Source of the DNA: Clostridia bacterium
GTDB lineage: Bacteria > Bacillota > Clostridia > Caldicoprobacterales > Caldicoprobacteraceae
DNA: 64,000 bases
Direction of reading: 5' to 3'
NCBI GenBank assembly: GCA_017577715.1
Contig: PKRC01000004.1
Coordinates: 142,088 to 206,087, forward strand
Shown: positions 8,047-16,373 of the stretch, piece by piece
Layout of the letters: the number at the start of each line of letters is the position of its first letter
How positions within the stretch are numbered: position 1 is the first letter of the stretch
The notes under the pieces: generated by a model
Databases searched by the model: none
The model's input: only the letters and a program-made list of their open reading frames with translations
What the model was told of the DNA's origin: nothing
Position numbers and translations under genes: made by a program

Positions 8047-9492
8047 ATGGAAAAAAAGCAGCGGGAGTTTGTTACCCATATAACTCCTAGGGAAGAGGAC
8101 TTTTCTCAATGGTATACCGATGTGATCTTAAAGGCTGACCTAGTAGACTATGCTCCGGTAAAGGGCTGTATGGTAATCAAACCGTATGGATATGCTATAT
8201 GGGAGAATATCCAAAAGGAGCTGGATGAGCGGTTTAGGGCCACCGGCCATAAGAATGCGTATTTCCCCCTATTCATACCCGAGAGCCTTTTGCGTAAGGA
8301 GGCAGAACACGTAGAAGGTTTTGCTCCCGAGGTGGCATGGGTTACCCGAGGAGGCAGCGAAGAGCTTACCGAGCCCCTGGTGGTCAGGCCAACGTCCGAG
8401 ACTATAATATGTGCCATGTATTCTAAATGGATCCAGTCTTACAGGGACCTGCCCATACTATTGAACCAGTGGTGCAATGTGGTGCGTTGGGAAAAATCCA
8501 CCAGGCCTTTCTTGAGGACATCGGAGTTTCTGTGGCAGGAGGGGCATACGGTACATGCTACCGAGGAAGAGGCCGAAGAGGAAACTTTGAGGATGCTAGG
8601 AATATATAAAGAGTTTGCCGAAAACGTGCTGGCCATCCCCGTAGTGGTTGGCCGAAAGTCCGAAAAGGAGAAGTTTGCAGGTGCCCTGCGCACTTATACT
8701 ATGGAGGCCATGATGCAAGACGGGAAGGCGCTTCAAGCGGGAACGTCGCACAATTTGGGCCAGCACTTTGCCAGGGTGTTCGATATTCAGTTTCTGGATA
8801 AGGATGGCCAACTCAAATACGCATGGCAGACTTCCTGGGGAGTGTCTACCCGACTTATCGGGGCCATAATAATGGTGCACGGGGATGAACGCGGGTTGGT
8901 GCTGCCGCCCAAAGTTGCCCCTGTGCAGGTAATAGTTATACCCATTGCCATGCATAAAGAAGGCGTGCTTGATAAAGCTAGAGAAGTTTACAAGACAATT
9001 GCCGATGCCGGCATTAGGGTGGAAATCGACGACAGGGATACTCAGACGCCGGGATGGAAATTTAACGAGTGGGAACTCAAGGGCGTGCCTATACGGCTCG
9101 AAATAGGGCCCAAGGACATAGAGAAGAACCAGGTTGTGTTGGTGCGGCGTGACAGCTTTGAGAAGGTGCCTGTACCCATCGATGGCGTGGTGCAGGTTAT
9201 AAATGACATGCTCAGCGATATCCATAAAGGCATATACCAAAAAGCGTTGAAGATGCGGGAAGACTTTACCCATGTGGCACATAATTTTGACGAGTTCAAA
9301 GAGATTTTGGATGAAAAGAAAGGTTTTATCAAAGCCATGTGGTGCGGCGAGAGGGAGTGCGAGGATAACATAAAGGCCCAGACCGGGGCTACTACCCGAT
9401 GCATACCTTTTGAACAGGAGCATATAGATGACAGCTGCGTTTATTGCGGACGCCCGGCTAAACATATGGTGTATTTTGCGAGGGCATATTAA
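8047..9492 (+). CDS. proS: Prolyl-tRNA synthetase, archaeal/eukaryotic type
   Basis: Class II synthetase of 481 residues that charges tRNA-Pro. It lacks the INS domain of the long bacterial type (about 570 residues) and has the features of the short archaeal-type enzyme: motif 2 region RTSEFLWQEGHTVHAT, the QAGTSHNLGQ segment, an anticodon domain, and a C-terminal zinc-type domain (Cys pairs in CGEREC and CVYCG) ending in Tyr. AAAGGAG precedes the ATG; an in-frame GTG at 8029 overlaps that site and is less likely. The gene has its own promoter and stands alone. Confidence 0.95.
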   Translation: MEKKQREFVTHITPREEDFSQWYTDVILKADLVDYAPVKGCMVIKPYGYAIWENIQKELDERFRATGHKNAYFPLFIPESLLRKEAEHVEGFAPEVAWVTRGGSEELTEPLVVRPTSETIICAMYSKWIQSYRDLPILLNQWCNVVRWEKSTRPFLRTSEFLWQEGHTVHATEEEAEEETLRMLGIYKEFAENVLAIPVVVGRKSEKEKFAGALRTYTMEAMMQDGKALQAGTSHNLGQHFARVFDIQFLDKDGQLKYAWQTSWGVSTRLIGAIIMVHGDERGLVLPPKVAPVQVIVIPIAMHKEGVLDKAREVYKTIADAGIRVEIDDRDTQTPGWKFNEWELKGVPIRLEIGPKDIEKNQVVLVRRDSFEKVPVPIDGVVQVINDMLSDIHKGIYQKALKMREDFTHVAHNFDEFKEILDEKKGFIKAMWCGERECEDNIKAQTGATTRCIPFEQEHIDDSCVYCGRPAKHMVYFARAY

Positions 9493-9598
9493 TAATAGCC
9501 GGAGTATTTTAAAAAGATGGATGATAGGATAGTCTAGAGGTTTTGTTTTATAGCGCACTTTGGGCATAAAGAGCTGCAAGTAATTGTGGAATGCTTTT

Positions 9599-9634
9599 CT
9601 AGGCCGCTTGTATTAATGATTTTAAGCGGCCTAG
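9599..9634. repeat. 11-base inverted repeat between proS and tRNA-Ala
   Basis: Arms 9599-9609 and 9624-9634 match perfectly around a 14-base loop. No T-run follows on either strand, so it is not a canonical terminator; it may still end proS transcription. Confidence 0.5.
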
Positions 9635-9652
9635 GGAAGTAAAAATTTCTAC

Positions 9653-9681
9653 TTTACAAAACATCTGGGTTGGGTTATAAT
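9653..9681 (+). promoter_or_regulatory. Promoter of tRNA-Ala
   Basis: TTTACA (9653-9658), 17-base spacer, consensus TATAAT (9676-9681), 42 bases before the mature tRNA. Confidence 0.8.
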
Positions 9682-9723
9682 ATAATTCGCTAATGGGGAC
9701 AAAAAAATATAAAAATATAGCGT

Positions 9724-9799
9724 GGGGCTATAGCTCAGTTGGGAGAGCGCAACACTGGCAGTGTTGAGGTCAGGGGTTCGAATCCCCTTAGCTCCACCA
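9724..9799 (+). tRNA. tRNA-Ala (anticodon GGC)
   Basis: Full cloverleaf of 76 bases including an encoded CCA. The acceptor stem GGGGCTA/TAGCTCC contains the G3-U70 wobble pair that marks alanine tRNAs. The anticodon loop CTGGCAG gives GGC, reading GCC and GCU. The T-arm is AGGGG-TTCGAAT-CCCCT. Confidence 0.97.
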
Positions 9800-9807
9800 G
9801 AGAAGAG

Positions 9808-9836
9808 ACCGCCTGCTAAATGGAGGCGGTTTCTTT
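9808..9836 (+). terminator. Terminator after tRNA-Ala
   Basis: Arms ACCGCCT (9808-9814) and AGGCGGT (9824-9830) followed by a T-rich run. Confidence 0.75.
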
Positions 9837-10051
9837 ACTTTTGGAAGTTTTGTAAAAACGGCTTAAAGGGTTTGCCTTACCACGTTATTGCGATGTTCCA
9901 GAGTGATGCAAATTTTACAAAAGTAAGGGGATACAGCTTTGACAAAACATGATAGAATATAATTTGAATGTGGGATTATTGCCGGATTAATTTTGATTTG
10001 AAAATCTAAGTTTAGCTTGATGAATGAATGCTGATGAAAGAGGTGAAAGCC

Positions 10052-11164
10052 GTGAAAGCGCTGTTTTTGTCGGTATCAGCCGGCCATGGCCATAATCAGA
10101 CAGCTATGGCTTCTATGGAGAGTTTAAGGGCTAAAGGCGCTGATTGCGTATTGCTGGATATATTCGAATATATAAACCCCATATTGAGCGAATCGGTTGC
10201 TAAGGCCTATCTCATTTCTACAAAATTTACTCCTGCTGTCTATGGGAAACTATATCGACTGGGAGAAAAGCTAGAAAAATCCAACGAAAAGCTCTACATA
10301 GGCAAGATAATAGGCTCGCTTTTGTCCAGAAAATTGACGGTATTTCTCAACGAATATCAACCTGACGTGATCGTCTGTACCCACATTTTCCCCGCACAGG
10401 TTATAAGCTATCTAAGGGAAAAGGGGCTGTCATGCAAGAGCGTGGGCATCATAACCGATTTTACTGTTCACCCCTTCTGGGAGGATACCAATTTGGATTA
10501 TTACGTGACTGCAAGCAGCTTACTCAACCTGCAGCTCCAGAGAAAGGGTATACCCCTCGAAAAGGTCTGGCCCATTGGTATTCCCATCTTTAGAAAGTTT
10601 GCCAATAAGGTGGACAGGGTGGAGGCAAGGAAACTGTTGGGTATCGAGAATAAAACAACCATATTGGTCATGAGTGGCAGCATGGGCTATGGGAATGTGG
10701 GTGACGTTATCCGTAGGCTGGATAATATGGATATGGATTTTCAGATGATTTCGGTGTGCGGCAACAACGCTTCATTGAAGAAGAAGATCGATTTAATGGA
10801 TACTAGGAAAAAGATCTATAATTTTGGATTTGTGGACAATGTGGATCTTATGATGGACGCCTCTGATTGCATATTGACCAAACCTGGTGGGCTTACGGTT
10901 TCTGAGAGCCTTGCCAAGTGTATACCGATGATCCTTATAAACCCTATTCCAGGGCAGGAGGATAGGAACGCTGAATTTTTGCTTAACAATGGACTGGCCA
11001 TTAAGACCAGCGAGACGTTCCCGCCTGACGAAGCGGTCTATCATCTATTTCACAACGAAAGCAGAAAAGAGTATATGATCCAGATGATGCGTAATATAGG
11101 CAGGCCATACGCTGCTGATGAGCTGGCAGACCTAATCGTACAGCAAATAAAGGAGGGGGCATAA
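10052..11164 (+). CDS. MGDG synthase/UgtP-type glycosyltransferase
   Basis: Protein of 370 residues of the GT28 group that includes B. subtilis UgtP and plant MGDG synthase; these add sugars to diacylglycerol to make glycolipids and lipoteichoic acid anchors. Seen: the N-terminal SAGHGHNQTA loop that fits the MGDG-synthase N-terminal domain, then a GT-B C-terminal domain with the sugar-nucleotide motif around TKPGGLTVSES and PGQEDRNAEF. The start is set at GTG 10052 after an AGAGGTG site; ATG codons at 10028 and 10034 lie in frame upstream. A GGGGG/CCCCC hairpin overlapping the stop (about 11153-11171) may end transcription. A paralogue lies at 37961-39142. The acceptor is not known. Confidence 0.85.
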   Translation: MKALFLSVSAGHGHNQTAMASMESLRAKGADCVLLDIFEYINPILSESVAKAYLISTKFTPAVYGKLYRLGEKLEKSNEKLYIGKIIGSLLSRKLTVFLNEYQPDVIVCTHIFPAQVISYLREKGLSCKSVGIITDFTVHPFWEDTNLDYYVTASSLLNLQLQRKGIPLEKVWPIGIPIFRKFANKVDRVEARKLLGIENKTTILVMSGSMGYGNVGDVIRRLDNMDMDFQMISVCGNNASLKKKIDLMDTRKKIYNFGFVDNVDLMMDASDCILTKPGGLTVSESLAKCIPMILINPIPGQEDRNAEFLLNNGLAIKTSETFPPDEAVYHLFHNESRKEYMIQMMRNIGRPYAADELADLIVQQIKEGA

Positions 11165-11213
11165 AACCCCCTTTAAAGCTTTTATTAGCAGTTCGTGTAG
11201 ACCGGGATGGATT

Positions 11214-11603
11214 TTACTGGGTAAAGGGGCACTTTCTATCTAACCCTTTACTTTTTTTCGATTTAAAGCCGCCATGGGATTTGCTATCGCCAAATCCTGG
11301 TAGGTACCCCTTTTCGGCTCGAAATTTCTCTATCTGATCTATTTTCTGCTTTATAAGTTGAGCGCGATCTTTATCTATTATTCCAAACTCTAAATATTTG
11401 TCCACAATCTGCTTTTTGAGTTCAGCAATTTTTGAATACAGGTCTGCCAGTTGTTTCTTTTGTGCCTCAGTAAGCTGTTTTTCTGTAGAATTAGAAGGAG
11501 CTTTTGTTGGCAGCTGCGTGTTTTCACTTTGTGCCCAAACGATGGGGACACCAATGGCTACCGCCAACATTATGGCCATTGCTATAATCCACCTTTTTTT
11601 CAA
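11214..11603 (-). CDS. Secreted DUF2680-type (YckD-like) small protein
   Basis: Protein of 129 residues with a clear signal peptide (about 1-24, ending near WAQS) and a charged helical mature part containing LTEAQKKQLADLYSKIAELK and a following KYLEFGIID segment, the pattern of the DUF2680 family. The tail is rich in Lys and Ser. The start is TTG at 11601-11603, 9 bases after AAAGGAGG; a nearby ATG is in another frame. Function unknown. It is monocistronic and convergent with the glycosyltransferase. Confidence 0.7.
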   Translation of the reverse strand: MKKRWIIAMAIMLAVAIGVPIVWAQSENTQLPTKAPSNSTEKQLTEAQKKQLADLYSKIAELKKQIVDKYLEFGIIDKDRAQLIKQKIDQIEKFRAEKGYLPGFGDSKSHGGFKSKKSKGLDRKCPFTQ

Positions 11604-11802
11604 TCATATCCACCTCCTTTTTGATTTGTCCTACTAAAATTGTACCCACGTTGGCCATTAAAGTTGTGAAGTAATAAATGTAATATTAGAACTGTAGGAA
11701 TAATTTGTAAATTTATAGTGATAAAAAAATTTTTTGGCCAAAATTCAATCAAGCTTGCCCAAAAAACAAGCACAAGTTGTGTAGTAAGCCTTTAAGCTCC
11801 TT

Positions 11803-12903
11803 TCAAGACAGAGCCTTCTTTATAAAATCTATTCTGGATAATATGCGCTGGAAAAGCAGGTCAACTAGCGTAATGGCTGTCATGGCTTCTACCACAACTA
11901 CAGCGCGTGGAACTATTACCGGGTCGTGCCTGCCGGTCAATATCAACTGGGTATTTTGCATATCGTGGGTCACCGTTTTTTGTGGGATACTGATGGAAGG
12001 CGTGGGCTTAAAGGCTGTACGGAACACGATGGGGAATCCTTCACTGATGCCGCCGGTTATGCCGCCCGAGTTGTTGGAGAGCTTTACGAGCCCTTTGTCG
12101 GGCGTATAGCTAAAGGGGTCGTTGTTCTGCGAGCCGGTAAGATAAGCGGCTTGAAATCCCCTGCCAAATTCTATGCCCTTTACTGCGCCGATGGACATTA
12201 TAGCTCTGGCTAGAGCTGCGTCCAGCTTTTCGAATACCGGCTCCCCTACCCCTGGGGGTAGGCCCTGTATTGTGCATTCCACCACTCCACCCGCCGAGTC
12301 GCCTTTTTCCTTGAGTAGGTTAATGTACTCTTCAGCTTTTTTGGCTGCTTCACTGTCGGGCATGGCCATGGGATTACGGTATATCTCTTCTTCATCAAAT
12401 CGTTCCGGATCTATCTTTATCGGACCTATGGAGAGGGTATAGGCCTGTATTTTTATCTTTAGTTCCGATAGCACCTTTTTGGCGATGGCTCCGGCAGCTA
12501 CGCGAGCGGCCGTCTCCCTGCCAGATGCCCGACCGCCGCCCCTGTAATCCCATATGCCGTATTTCTGATGATATGTATAGTCGGCATGCCCGGGGCGGTA
12601 TATGTGAGCCACCTGGGAATAGTCTTGCGAACGCTGGTCTTCATTGAAAATTATAAGCGATATGGGGGTGCCGGTGGTTAACCCCTGAAAGACTCCTGAC
12701 ATTATGGATACCCTATCTCTTTCCTGTCGAGGAGTGGAATAAGGGGAACTTCCTGGCCTTCGCCTGTCCAGATCCTTTTGGATGTCCTCTTCGGACAGTG
12801 GGATGCCGGCCGGGCATCCATCAATGACCACGCCCAGAGCTTTACCATGGGATTCGCCCCAGGTGGTGACGGTGAAGTTCTTTCCTATGGTTGAACCTGA
12901 CAT
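11803..12903 (-). CDS. aroC: Chorismate synthase
   Basis: FMNH2-dependent enzyme of 366 residues that makes chorismate from EPSP at the end of the shikimate pathway. Family signatures are present: GESHGKALGVVIDGCP near the N terminus, RPGHADYTY, the GGGRASGRETAARV segment, and SNNSGGITGGIS with the conserved C-terminal RHDPVIVPRA. AAGGAGG precedes the ATG at 12903; an in-frame TTG 6 bases upstream is less likely. No other aro gene is beside it, so it is an isolated pathway gene here. Confidence 0.97.
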   Translation of the reverse strand: MSGSTIGKNFTVTTWGESHGKALGVVIDGCPAGIPLSEEDIQKDLDRRRPGSSPYSTPRQERDRVSIMSGVFQGLTTGTPISLIIFNEDQRSQDYSQVAHIYRPGHADYTYHQKYGIWDYRGGGRASGRETAARVAAGAIAKKVLSELKIKIQAYTLSIGPIKIDPERFDEEEIYRNPMAMPDSEAAKKAEEYINLLKEKGDSAGGVVECTIQGLPPGVGEPVFEKLDAALARAIMSIGAVKGIEFGRGFQAAYLTGSQNNDPFSYTPDKGLVKLSNNSGGITGGISEGFPIVFRTAFKPTPSISIPQKTVTHDMQNTQLILTGRHDPVIVPRAVVVVEAMTAITLVDLLFQRILSRIDFIKKALS

Positions 12904-13042
12904 AAGCAACCTCCTTGGATTAAGTTTTATAAGATTTTACCAATATTATATACAGGCTGTACAGGTTTTTTGTCATTTAGCCATAGGATTAAGTCTAATT
13001 TTTATGTAAAATTTTCTCTACCCAGAATCAGATAATAGCAGT

Positions 13043-13262
13043 TTAATTTATAAATACTCCCTTTTCCTTTTCTTCTTTCGAACTTTCTTTTTGCCACTCA
13101 AAGTATTCATCCAGATCCAAGTATTTTCTGCCATGTATCCATTTTGTTCGTCCTGTTCCATAAGTAATGCCTCAATTATAGTCGTATGGCTGATTTTCGG
13201 TTGGGAAATATCCTGATTACCCTTTCACGTCGGTGTATCCACTCGTTAAGCCGCACGTAAGG
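13043..13262 (-). pseudogene. Decayed C-terminal fragment of an IS256-family (mutator-type) transposase
   Basis: On the minus strand the frames together encode RLNEWIHRRERVIRIFPNRK followed by SAIRL, then, after a stop and frame change, IIEALLMEQDE, and after a second frame change GRKYLDLDEYFEWQKESS up to a TAA at 13043-13045. Together these match the C-terminal end of IS256-type transposases (the ERLN and RRTKV-IFPN region). Only about 70 codons remain, with at least two frameshifts, no 5' part and no terminal repeats seen, so it is a dead remnant in the aroC-acpS gap (12904-13430). The rest of that gap shows nothing else. Confidence 0.8.
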
Positions 13263-13430
13263 ATGCCGACACGAGTAAACAAGAGAATATAAAAGCTTAA
13301 TTGTACCACATTAAATGATATGTTAAAATATTATTTGGGCATGAAGCTGGTAGCTTTACCCGGGGTTTGTAGGTTTTGGGAGAATTAGGCTTTCTATAAG
13401 CTATGTGATTTTTCGGAAGGAAGAAGAAAG

Positions 13431-13796
13431 ATGATTGTCGGGGTTGGTATTGATGTAATCGAGGTGGAGCGCGTAAAAAAGGCATGCTGTAACCTTCGCT
13501 TTTTACAAAGGGTTTTTACAGAAGAGGAGTTAAAGCACTTTGAGAAGTGCGGGAATAATCCTCAGACAATAGCTGGCAATTTTGCGGCTAAAGAGGCTGT
13601 GATGAAGGCCATGGGTACTGGATTTAATGTGGGATGGAAGAACATAGAGATACTTCGCTGGTCCAATGGAAAGCCCTATGTAAACCTTTATGATAGGGCA
13701 GCACACCAATTATCCTATATAGGCGGCAAAAAGGTGTGGATTTCGATATCCCATATAAAGGAGTTGGCGATTGCTCAGGCTATCATTGAAGGATAG
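13431..13796 (+). CDS. acpS: Holo-[acyl-carrier-protein] synthase
   Basis: Protein of 121 residues that moves 4'-phosphopantetheine from CoA to acyl carrier protein. The start GVGIDVIEVERV carries the Mg-binding Asp8 and the FAAKEAVMKAMG segment carries the second metal ligand Glu; the C-terminal WISISHIKELAIAQ is also typical. GGAAGG lies before the ATG. The next gene, nnr, begins 1 base after the stop; acpS-nnr is a common Firmicute pair. Confidence 0.95.
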   Translation: MIVGVGIDVIEVERVKKACCNLRFLQRVFTEEELKHFEKCGNNPQTIAGNFAAKEAVMKAMGTGFNVGWKNIEILRWSNGKPYVNLYDRAAHQLSYIGGKKVWISISHIKELAIAQAIIEG

Positions 13797-13797
13797 G

Positions 13798-15381
13798 GTG
13801 AGGCGTGTGTTGGTTGTAACCCCATCTGAGATGAGGACAATAGATCAACGGGCCATTGAACAATTTGGTATACCTGGCATTGTGCTCATGGAAAATGCCG
13901 CTCTTAAAGTAGTGGAAGTGATAGAAAAGGTTTACCGCTTATCGGAACGAGACAAGGTTGTAGTGCTGGCGGGCATGGGAAATAACGGGGGTGACGGGTT
14001 GGCCGTCGCTCGCCATGTATTTTTGAGGGGCATAAAGGTGGAGGTTTTTTTGCTGGCACGGGAAGAGGCCATATCAGGAGATGCAAGGACCAATCTAAAT
14101 ATCGCCAGAAAGCTGGAGGTGCCCCTTTACTTTGTACAGGACGAGAGAGATGTGTCAAACCTTGGGGAGAGCCTGAAGGGTGCAACTCTGGTGGTCGATG
14201 CCATATTTGGTACGGGGCTTTCCAGGCCGGTAGAGGGGGTCTTTGCACAGGCCATTCAGCTGGTCAATGACATGCCTGTGCCTGTTGTAGCCGTAGACAT
14301 ACCGTCCGGCATCAACGGTGAAGACGGCCATGTCATGGGTATTGCCATAAAGGCTTCGCATACGGTGACATTTGGGTATCCCAAAAGGGGACACCTGCTA
14401 TATCCCGGCCGAAAATATACTGGGAAATTGCACGTTGTGCCCATAAGTTTGCCGCTCGATAGCGCCCAGGCTGTGGGAGTGCATGCTTTCACCTTGGACA
14501 TGGGTGAGGCGGCTGCCATGCTTCGAGAGCGGCCTGTCGAGGGGCACAAAGGGGCTTTTGGGAAGGTGGCCGTGGTGGCGGGTTCTACCGGCATGACGGG
14601 GGCTGCTAGCCTTGCCGCTATGGCGGCACTGCGCAGCGGAGCCGGACTGGTAACCCTTGGGATACCGGCCAGCCTAAATGAGATTTTAGAGAATAAGCTG
14701 ACCGAGGTTATGACCAGGCCTCTACGGGACCATGGGACGGGATGCCTGCAAGAGGAGGCTCTGGATGATGTCTTAGATCTAGTCAAGGATGCGGATGTTT
14801 TGGCCATAGGGCCAGGGCTTGGGAAAAGTAGCTCCGTGTTTGAAGTTTTAAGGAATATTTTAGGCAGGATTGATATATCCATAGTATTAGATGCGGATGG
14901 ATTAAATCATATATCACGGGATATTAGCTTGCTCAGCAAGCATACAGGACCTGTAGTGCTCACACCCCATCCTGGAGAGATGGCGAGATTGACGGGATTG
15001 AGCGTTGCTCAAATCGTGGGTTCTCCTGTGGAGACGGCACAAAAGTTTTCACAGGAAACAGGAGCTGTGGTACTGCTAAAGGGTGCTACTACGGTGGTGT
15101 GCCACCCGGATGGCAGGCTATACTTCAACACCACTGGAAATTCCGGCATGGCTACGGCGGGGAGCGGCGATGTGTTAACCGGCATTATTGCTGGATTTAT
15201 TGCGCAAGGGTATGGGCCCTTTGAAGCAGCGGTATTGGGCGCCTTTGTCCATGGCTATGCGGGCGATTTGGCAGCTGATGCTTACGGCCAGGCAGGAATG
15301 GTGGCTGGTGATATACTTGAGGCCTTGCCACTGGCGCTTAAGGAGATGTATAATTTGCGGACAGGTGATTGTAAAAGATAG
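13798..15381 (+). CDS. nnr: Bifunctional NAD(P)H-hydrate epimerase / ADP-dependent NAD(P)H-hydrate dehydratase
   Basis: Metabolite-repair enzyme of about 527 residues that restores damaged, hydrated NAD(P)H. The N-terminal YjeF domain (about 1-210) has GNNGGDGLAVARH and the later AVDIPSGINGEDG; the C-terminal ribokinase-like dehydratase domain has LTPHPGEMARLTG and NSGMATAGSGDVLTGI. The start is uncertain: GTG 13798 follows the acpS stop and an AAGGA site; GTG 13807 or TTG 13810 would give a start closer to most homologues. It is translationally linked to acpS. Confidence 0.93.
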   Translation: MRRVLVVTPSEMRTIDQRAIEQFGIPGIVLMENAALKVVEVIEKVYRLSERDKVVVLAGMGNNGGDGLAVARHVFLRGIKVEVFLLAREEAISGDARTNLNIARKLEVPLYFVQDERDVSNLGESLKGATLVVDAIFGTGLSRPVEGVFAQAIQLVNDMPVPVVAVDIPSGINGEDGHVMGIAIKASHTVTFGYPKRGHLLYPGRKYTGKLHVVPISLPLDSAQAVGVHAFTLDMGEAAAMLRERPVEGHKGAFGKVAVVAGSTGMTGAASLAAMAALRSGAGLVTLGIPASLNEILENKLTEVMTRPLRDHGTGCLQEEALDDVLDLVKDADVLAIGPGLGKSSSVFEVLRNILGRIDISIVLDADGLNHISRDISLLSKHTGPVVLTPHPGEMARLTGLSVAQIVGSPVETAQKFSQETGAVVLLKGATTVVCHPDGRLYFNTTGNSGMATAGSGDVLTGIIAGFIAQGYGPFEAAVLGAFVHGYAGDLAADAYGQAGMVAGDILEALPLALKEMYNLRTGDCKR

Positions 15382-15449
15382 TTACATCGTATATAATACT
15401 AAATATAGTTACGATATTTACATCGTATATAATTAAATATAGTTACGAT
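15382..15449 (+). repeat. Tandem imperfect repeat upstream of mazEF
   Basis: Two copies (15382-15415, 34 bases; 15418-15449, 32 bases) differ mainly by a 2-base deletion. Each contains the inverted half-sites ATCGTA and TACGAT about 18 bases apart, plus a TATAAT box. The array begins directly after the nnr stop codon, in the region where a mazEF promoter would lie. A role as operator and promoter for the antitoxin is inferred. Confidence 0.7.
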
Positions 15450-15479
15450 GCTGTTAGCAATCAGCGTGAGGTTAAACAT

Positions 15480-15630
15480 ATGTCTTCCTACTTTTCCACG
15501 CTAGGTATAACTGGATTCAAGCTGGAGGACATGGATACTTTTGTGCAAGGGGGAAGCTCCGGTTTTGCTGTGGAGCAATGAAGGTGGGAATCTTGAGTAC
15601 ATATTTATAGGAGGTGCCCACTGTGGCTGA
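15480..15630 (+). pseudogene. Small coding-like remnant with a probable frameshift upstream of mazE
   Basis: An ATG at 15480 follows a GAGGT site and opens 34 codons to a TGA at 15582. Changing frame at the G-run near 15550 keeps the reading open, through EAPVLLWSNEGG and YIFIGG, to a TGA at 15628, overlapping the mazE start. Both halves look protein-like. I do not recognise the family. It may be a decayed gene or chance; it could also be a sequencing error in the G-run. Confidence 0.3.
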
Positions 15631-15898
15631 ATTGAAGAAAATTTTGGTGAGCTTACCTGATAGCCTCTTGAAGGAGGTCGATGAGATTGTTGCCATTGAG
15701 AAGAGAAACAGGAGTGAATTTATTCGAGAGGCCATGAAACTTTATATCAGGGAGCGGCATAAGATGGAAATAAGGGAAAAGATGAAAAAGGGCTACGAAG
15801 AGATGGCAAAAATAAATGCTGAATTGTGCAAGGTAGGATTTGAATCCAGCAATGAGGCTTTGGCGACTTATGAGGCCCTTTTATCGGAGAGTGAATGA
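15623..15898 (+). CDS. mazE: MazE/EndoAI-type antitoxin (ribbon-helix-helix)
   Basis: Protein of 91 residues. The N-terminal part (about 1-45) is a CopG-like ribbon-helix-helix with ILVSLPDSLLKEVDEIVA and NRSEFIREAMKLYI; the C-terminal part is helical and charged and should bind and neutralise the toxin. This is the Gram-positive (B. subtilis EndoAI) layout rather than the AbrB-like E. coli MazE. GTG at 15623 follows AGGAGG by 8 bases. The toxin gene begins 6 bases after the stop. The antitoxin probably represses the operon by binding the repeat upstream. Confidence 0.9.
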   Translation: MAELKKILVSLPDSLLKEVDEIVAIEKRNRSEFIREAMKLYIRERHKMEIREKMKKGYEEMAKINAELCKVGFESSNEALATYEALLSESE

Positions 15899-15904
15899 TT
15901 GGTT

Positions 15905-16258
15905 ATGATAGTGAGAAGGGGAGAGATCTATTACGCTGACCTCAGCCCTGTGGTGGGATCGGAGCAGGGCGGAGTGAGGCCGGTGCTCATAGTCCAAAAT
16001 GATATAGGGAACAAATACAGTCCCACCGTTATTGTGGCGGCTATTACATCCCAAATCAATAAGGCCAAGCTCCCCATCCATGTGGAGCTTAGTGCATCTG
16101 AGTATGGCTTGCCCAAGGATTCAGTTATATTGCTGGAACAAATAAGGACTATAGATAAGAAGAGGCTTAGAGAGAAGATATGTATGTTATCCCCTGAGGT
16201 TATGGAAAAAGTGAATGAGGCGCTGCAAATAAGCCTTGGCCTTATAGACCTTCTTTAA
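15905..16258 (+). CDS. mazF: MazF/EndoA-type mRNA interferase toxin
   Basis: Endoribonuclease toxin of 117 residues of the PemK/MazF fold. The opening VRRGEIYYADLSPVVGSEQG and the later RPVLIVQND and LLEQIRTIDKKRL segments are diagnostic; Arg in the opening RRGEIY segment and the Ser/Thr of VVAAITSQ fit the active site. In Firmicutes EndoA cleaves single-stranded RNA at short U-rich sites. The ATG is at 15905, with a TTG at 15899 as an alternative; no strong SD is visible, so translation may be coupled to mazE. Confidence 0.95.
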   Translation: MIVRRGEIYYADLSPVVGSEQGGVRPVLIVQNDIGNKYSPTVIVAAITSQINKAKLPIHVELSASEYGLPKDSVILLEQIRTIDKKRLREKICMLSPEVMEKVNEALQISLGLIDLL

Positions 16259-16373
16259 AAGTCGGGGGATGATATCTAGTTTTTAAAGATAGGGCTTATT
16301 GTTTATAAAAGGTAATCGATGTTCTTATATGATATTTTACTGCTCCGGATGAAGGGATTAAAAGGTGTACGGC

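Noticed and set aside
8596..9579. 327-codon minus-strand frame across proS
   Set aside because: Antisense shadow of a conserved synthetase gene; no ribosome site or recognisable domain.
9761..9952. 63-codon frame starting inside tRNA-Ala
   Set aside because: It begins within the tRNA and crosses the terminator, with no ribosome site.
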